A DNA stretch of 64,000 nt. Origin: Siphonodentalium dalli (Eukaryota > Mollusca > Scaphopoda > Gadilida > Siphonodentaliidae). Below are positions 63,060 through 64,000 of this stretch, piece after piece (position 1 is the first letter of the stretch; each line of letters begins with the position of its first letter). The stretch covers positions 162,955,465-163,019,464 of the forward strand of contig CP136068.1 of NCBI GenBank assembly GCA_032622095.1. Direction: 5' to 3'. The position numbers and the translations under genes were made by a program. The notes under the pieces are model-generated. The model searched no databases. It was not told where the DNA came from and saw only the letters and a list, made by a program, of their open reading frames with translations.

Positions 63060-64000
63060 TTTTTCGAGAAAGATAATGGCGGGGTTAGAATTTTCTAAAG
63101 TGACGCCGTTGTTGTCAGGGGCAGAAAAGGGGGAGGGGCAGAAAAAAAATTGTCGCCGATTGCCACCAAACTTATATATAATCATCCCCATAATATGATG
63201 AATCTAATGGCGTGGTTTAAATATGGCAAAAGTCGCGCCGTTCGCATCAGGGGTGCCCGGAAGGGGGGGGGCAGATTTTGTTTTCTGTCGCGATTGCCAC
63301 GAAACTTACATATTATCATCCCCATGATATGAAGAATCCAACGGTGTGGTTTAGATATGTCAAAAGTGGCGTCGTTTGAGTCAGGGATGAACGGAAGGGG
63401 AGAGGGGCACCAAAATTGATAAAAGTAATTTTAGCGCCGATTTCCACCAAATTTATATATATTCTTCTTCATGATACAAGGAATTTAATTGTGCGATTTA
63501 TCAACGCCAAATTGTTGTTTTTGGATGAGAGATTGGGAGGGGGTGGGCACTAAATTTGATAATAAGTCGCCGATTGCAACCACACTTATACAAAATCATC
63601 CCCATGGTATGAGGAGTCTAATGGTGTGGCTTTTGTCTGTCAAATGTGGCCTCATTCGAGTCAGGGTTGTATTGAAAGGGACAGGGGCACCAAAATTGAT
63701 GCACAATTTTTTTAGCGCCAATTTCCACCAAATTGATATACGTTCTTATCCATGATACGAGGAATCTAATGGTGATTTAAAGACGCCATAGTGGTGCTCT
63801 TTTGGTGAGAGATGGAAAGGGGAGGGATTGGCACCAAATTTGATAAAAAAAAATTGTTTAGTCGCCGATTATCACCAAACTTATAAACAATCATCTCCAT
63901 GATATCAGGAGTGTAATCGTGTGGTTTAAGGATGTCACAAATGGGGCCATTCGAGTCAGTGGTATAAAGAGATGAGAGGGACACACAAAATTATATCTAT
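63060..64000 (+). repeat. Degenerate 130-150 bp tandem repeat to window end
   Basis: At least six units, each with GTCGCCGATTGCCACCAAAC-like, ATCATCCCCATGATATGAGG-like and AATCTAATGGTGTGGTTTA-like blocks (anchors near 63152, 63290, 63442, 63567, 63713, 63863). Divergence is high, and G-rich GGGGAGGGGCA spacers vary. It continues beyond the window. Confidence 0.8.

Overview
This is eukaryotic, intron-rich, repeat-dense animal DNA. It contains no bacterial-style genes. The only host gene I can support is an omega-amidase (NIT2, nitrilase superfamily), present as two tandem copies on the + strand. A 5S rRNA fragment with a mollusc-like sequence, tRNA-derived SINEs, the SINE tail at 51243-51293, Ty3/gypsy and non-LTR relics, and many short hairpin elements suggest a mollusc, possibly a gastropod. 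That assignment is inference, not proof.

Layout. Copy A (exons 3-9, 1672-14896) enters the window already in progress; its exons 1-2 lie upstream of base 1. A SINE/MITE-rich spacer follows (14.9-20 kb), then two adjacent 3.4-3.6 kb DNA transposons with terminal inverted repeats (TIRs) and subterminal motif arrays (20002-23582 and 23969-27347). Copy B (exons 2-9, 28812-46623) has every catalytic residue and a complete 3' end; its initiator exon was not found. Exon lengths and intron phases are identical between copies (119, 121, 89, 94, 75, 178, 56 nt, then the terminal exon). Introns differ mainly by transposon insertions and minisatellites. From 46.7 to 64 kb I see no host gene, only nested hairpin elements, minisatellites and dispersed repeats.

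Gene biology. NIT2 hydrolyses alpha-ketoglutaramate and alpha-ketosuccinamate to the keto acids and ammonia. The Glu-Lys-Cys triad is intact in B and in the exons of A seen here. The Glu is the first codon of exon 3 and the Lys is the last codon of exon 4. Copy A departs from the conserved PGAFN loop (PSAGN), and most A/B differences lie in exon 7.

Most unusual structure. (1) A 34-bp minisatellite in copy B has multiplied the exon 3 splice donor about 14 times; copy A shows amplification at the exon 5 acceptor instead. (2) A 69-bp hairpin cassette recurs about 25 times, always in pairs when intact, inside element families with unrelated outer ends, two of which have piggyBac-like TTAA/CCCTTT termini. 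(3) In a second hairpin family with 8-bp target duplications, the two arms of each copy match each other while differing between copies (compensatory changes), which points to arm-to-arm copying. Several insertions have clean target-site duplications (TSDs), and some have an empty site in the paralogous intron.
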